Shown here piece by piece: positions 63,976 to 64,000 of a DNA stretch of 64,000 nt. Positions within the stretch are counted from its first letter, which is position 1. The number at the start of each line of letters is the position of its first letter. A program made the position numbers and the translations under genes. The stretch lies in NCBI GenBank assembly GCA_020091685.1, contig CM034595.1:15490525-15554524 (forward strand). The letters run 5' to 3'. The notes below the pieces were generated by a model. The model had not been told where the DNA came from, made no database searches, and was given only the letters and a program-made list of their open reading frames with translations. This stretch comes from Lutjanus erythropterus. Lineage: Eukaryota > Chordata > Actinopteri > Lutjaniformes > Lutjanidae.

Positions 63976-64000
63976 GTGAGTATCTTTTTTTTTTTTTTTA

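Overview
The window is nuclear DNA from a ray-finned fish, most likely a percomorph teleost. Genes carry spliceosomal introns, intergenic DNA is AT-rich and full of short DNA transposons and tRNA-derived SINEs, and the block rnf146 - echdc1 - kiaa0408 has the same order as human 6q22.33 (recalled, not searched). There are no rRNA genes, genuine tRNA genes or CRISPR arrays.

Left part (1-16.3 kb). An intact, intronless mitochondrial malate dehydrogenase gene (mdh2, minus, 1582-2595) stands head-to-head with rnf146 (plus, coding exon 4891-6051, with two non-coding 5' exons). A 601-bp hAT-like element (2729-3329) with an 8-bp target duplication lies between their 5' ends, so the gap was only about 200 bp before it inserted. 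A foldback MITE follows rnf146. echdc1 (minus, six coding exons, 11779-14290, 310 aa) comes next.

Middle part (16.3-44 kb). This region interrupts the ancestral echdc1-kiaa0408 neighbourhood. It holds an incomplete Fc-receptor-like immunoglobulin gene (17343-20117, two Ig domains plus an ITIM-like tail, with no signal peptide or membrane exon found). It also holds a clearly broken HIPK-type kinase gene (about 21.9-30.2 kb) whose 3' part contains a threefold repeat of one exon. Beyond these are a nested SINE/MITE composite, a decayed Tc1 transposon (37316-38450) with both ends, microsatellites and other repeats.

Right part (44-64 kb). kiaa0408 (minus, seven coding exons, 43999-61335, 1210 aa predicted) encodes a coiled-coil protein with a conserved SH3-ligand motif and a possible PDZ ligand at its C-terminus. 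Upstream of it, a roughly 230-bp tandem duplication carries two perfect matches to the RFX X-box. The window ends in a second local duplication wrapped around a foldback MITE.

The four intact genes do not form one pathway: mdh2 acts in the TCA cycle and malate-aspartate shuttle, rnf146 in poly(ADP-ribose)-directed ubiquitylation, echdc1 in repair of ethylmalonyl-CoA, and kiaa0408 has no settled function. I found no convincing new multi-gene system. The points most worth checking are the promoter-sharing mdh2 retrogene, the duplicated X-boxes, the two immune/kinase-family insertions into a conserved block, and the tripled exon.
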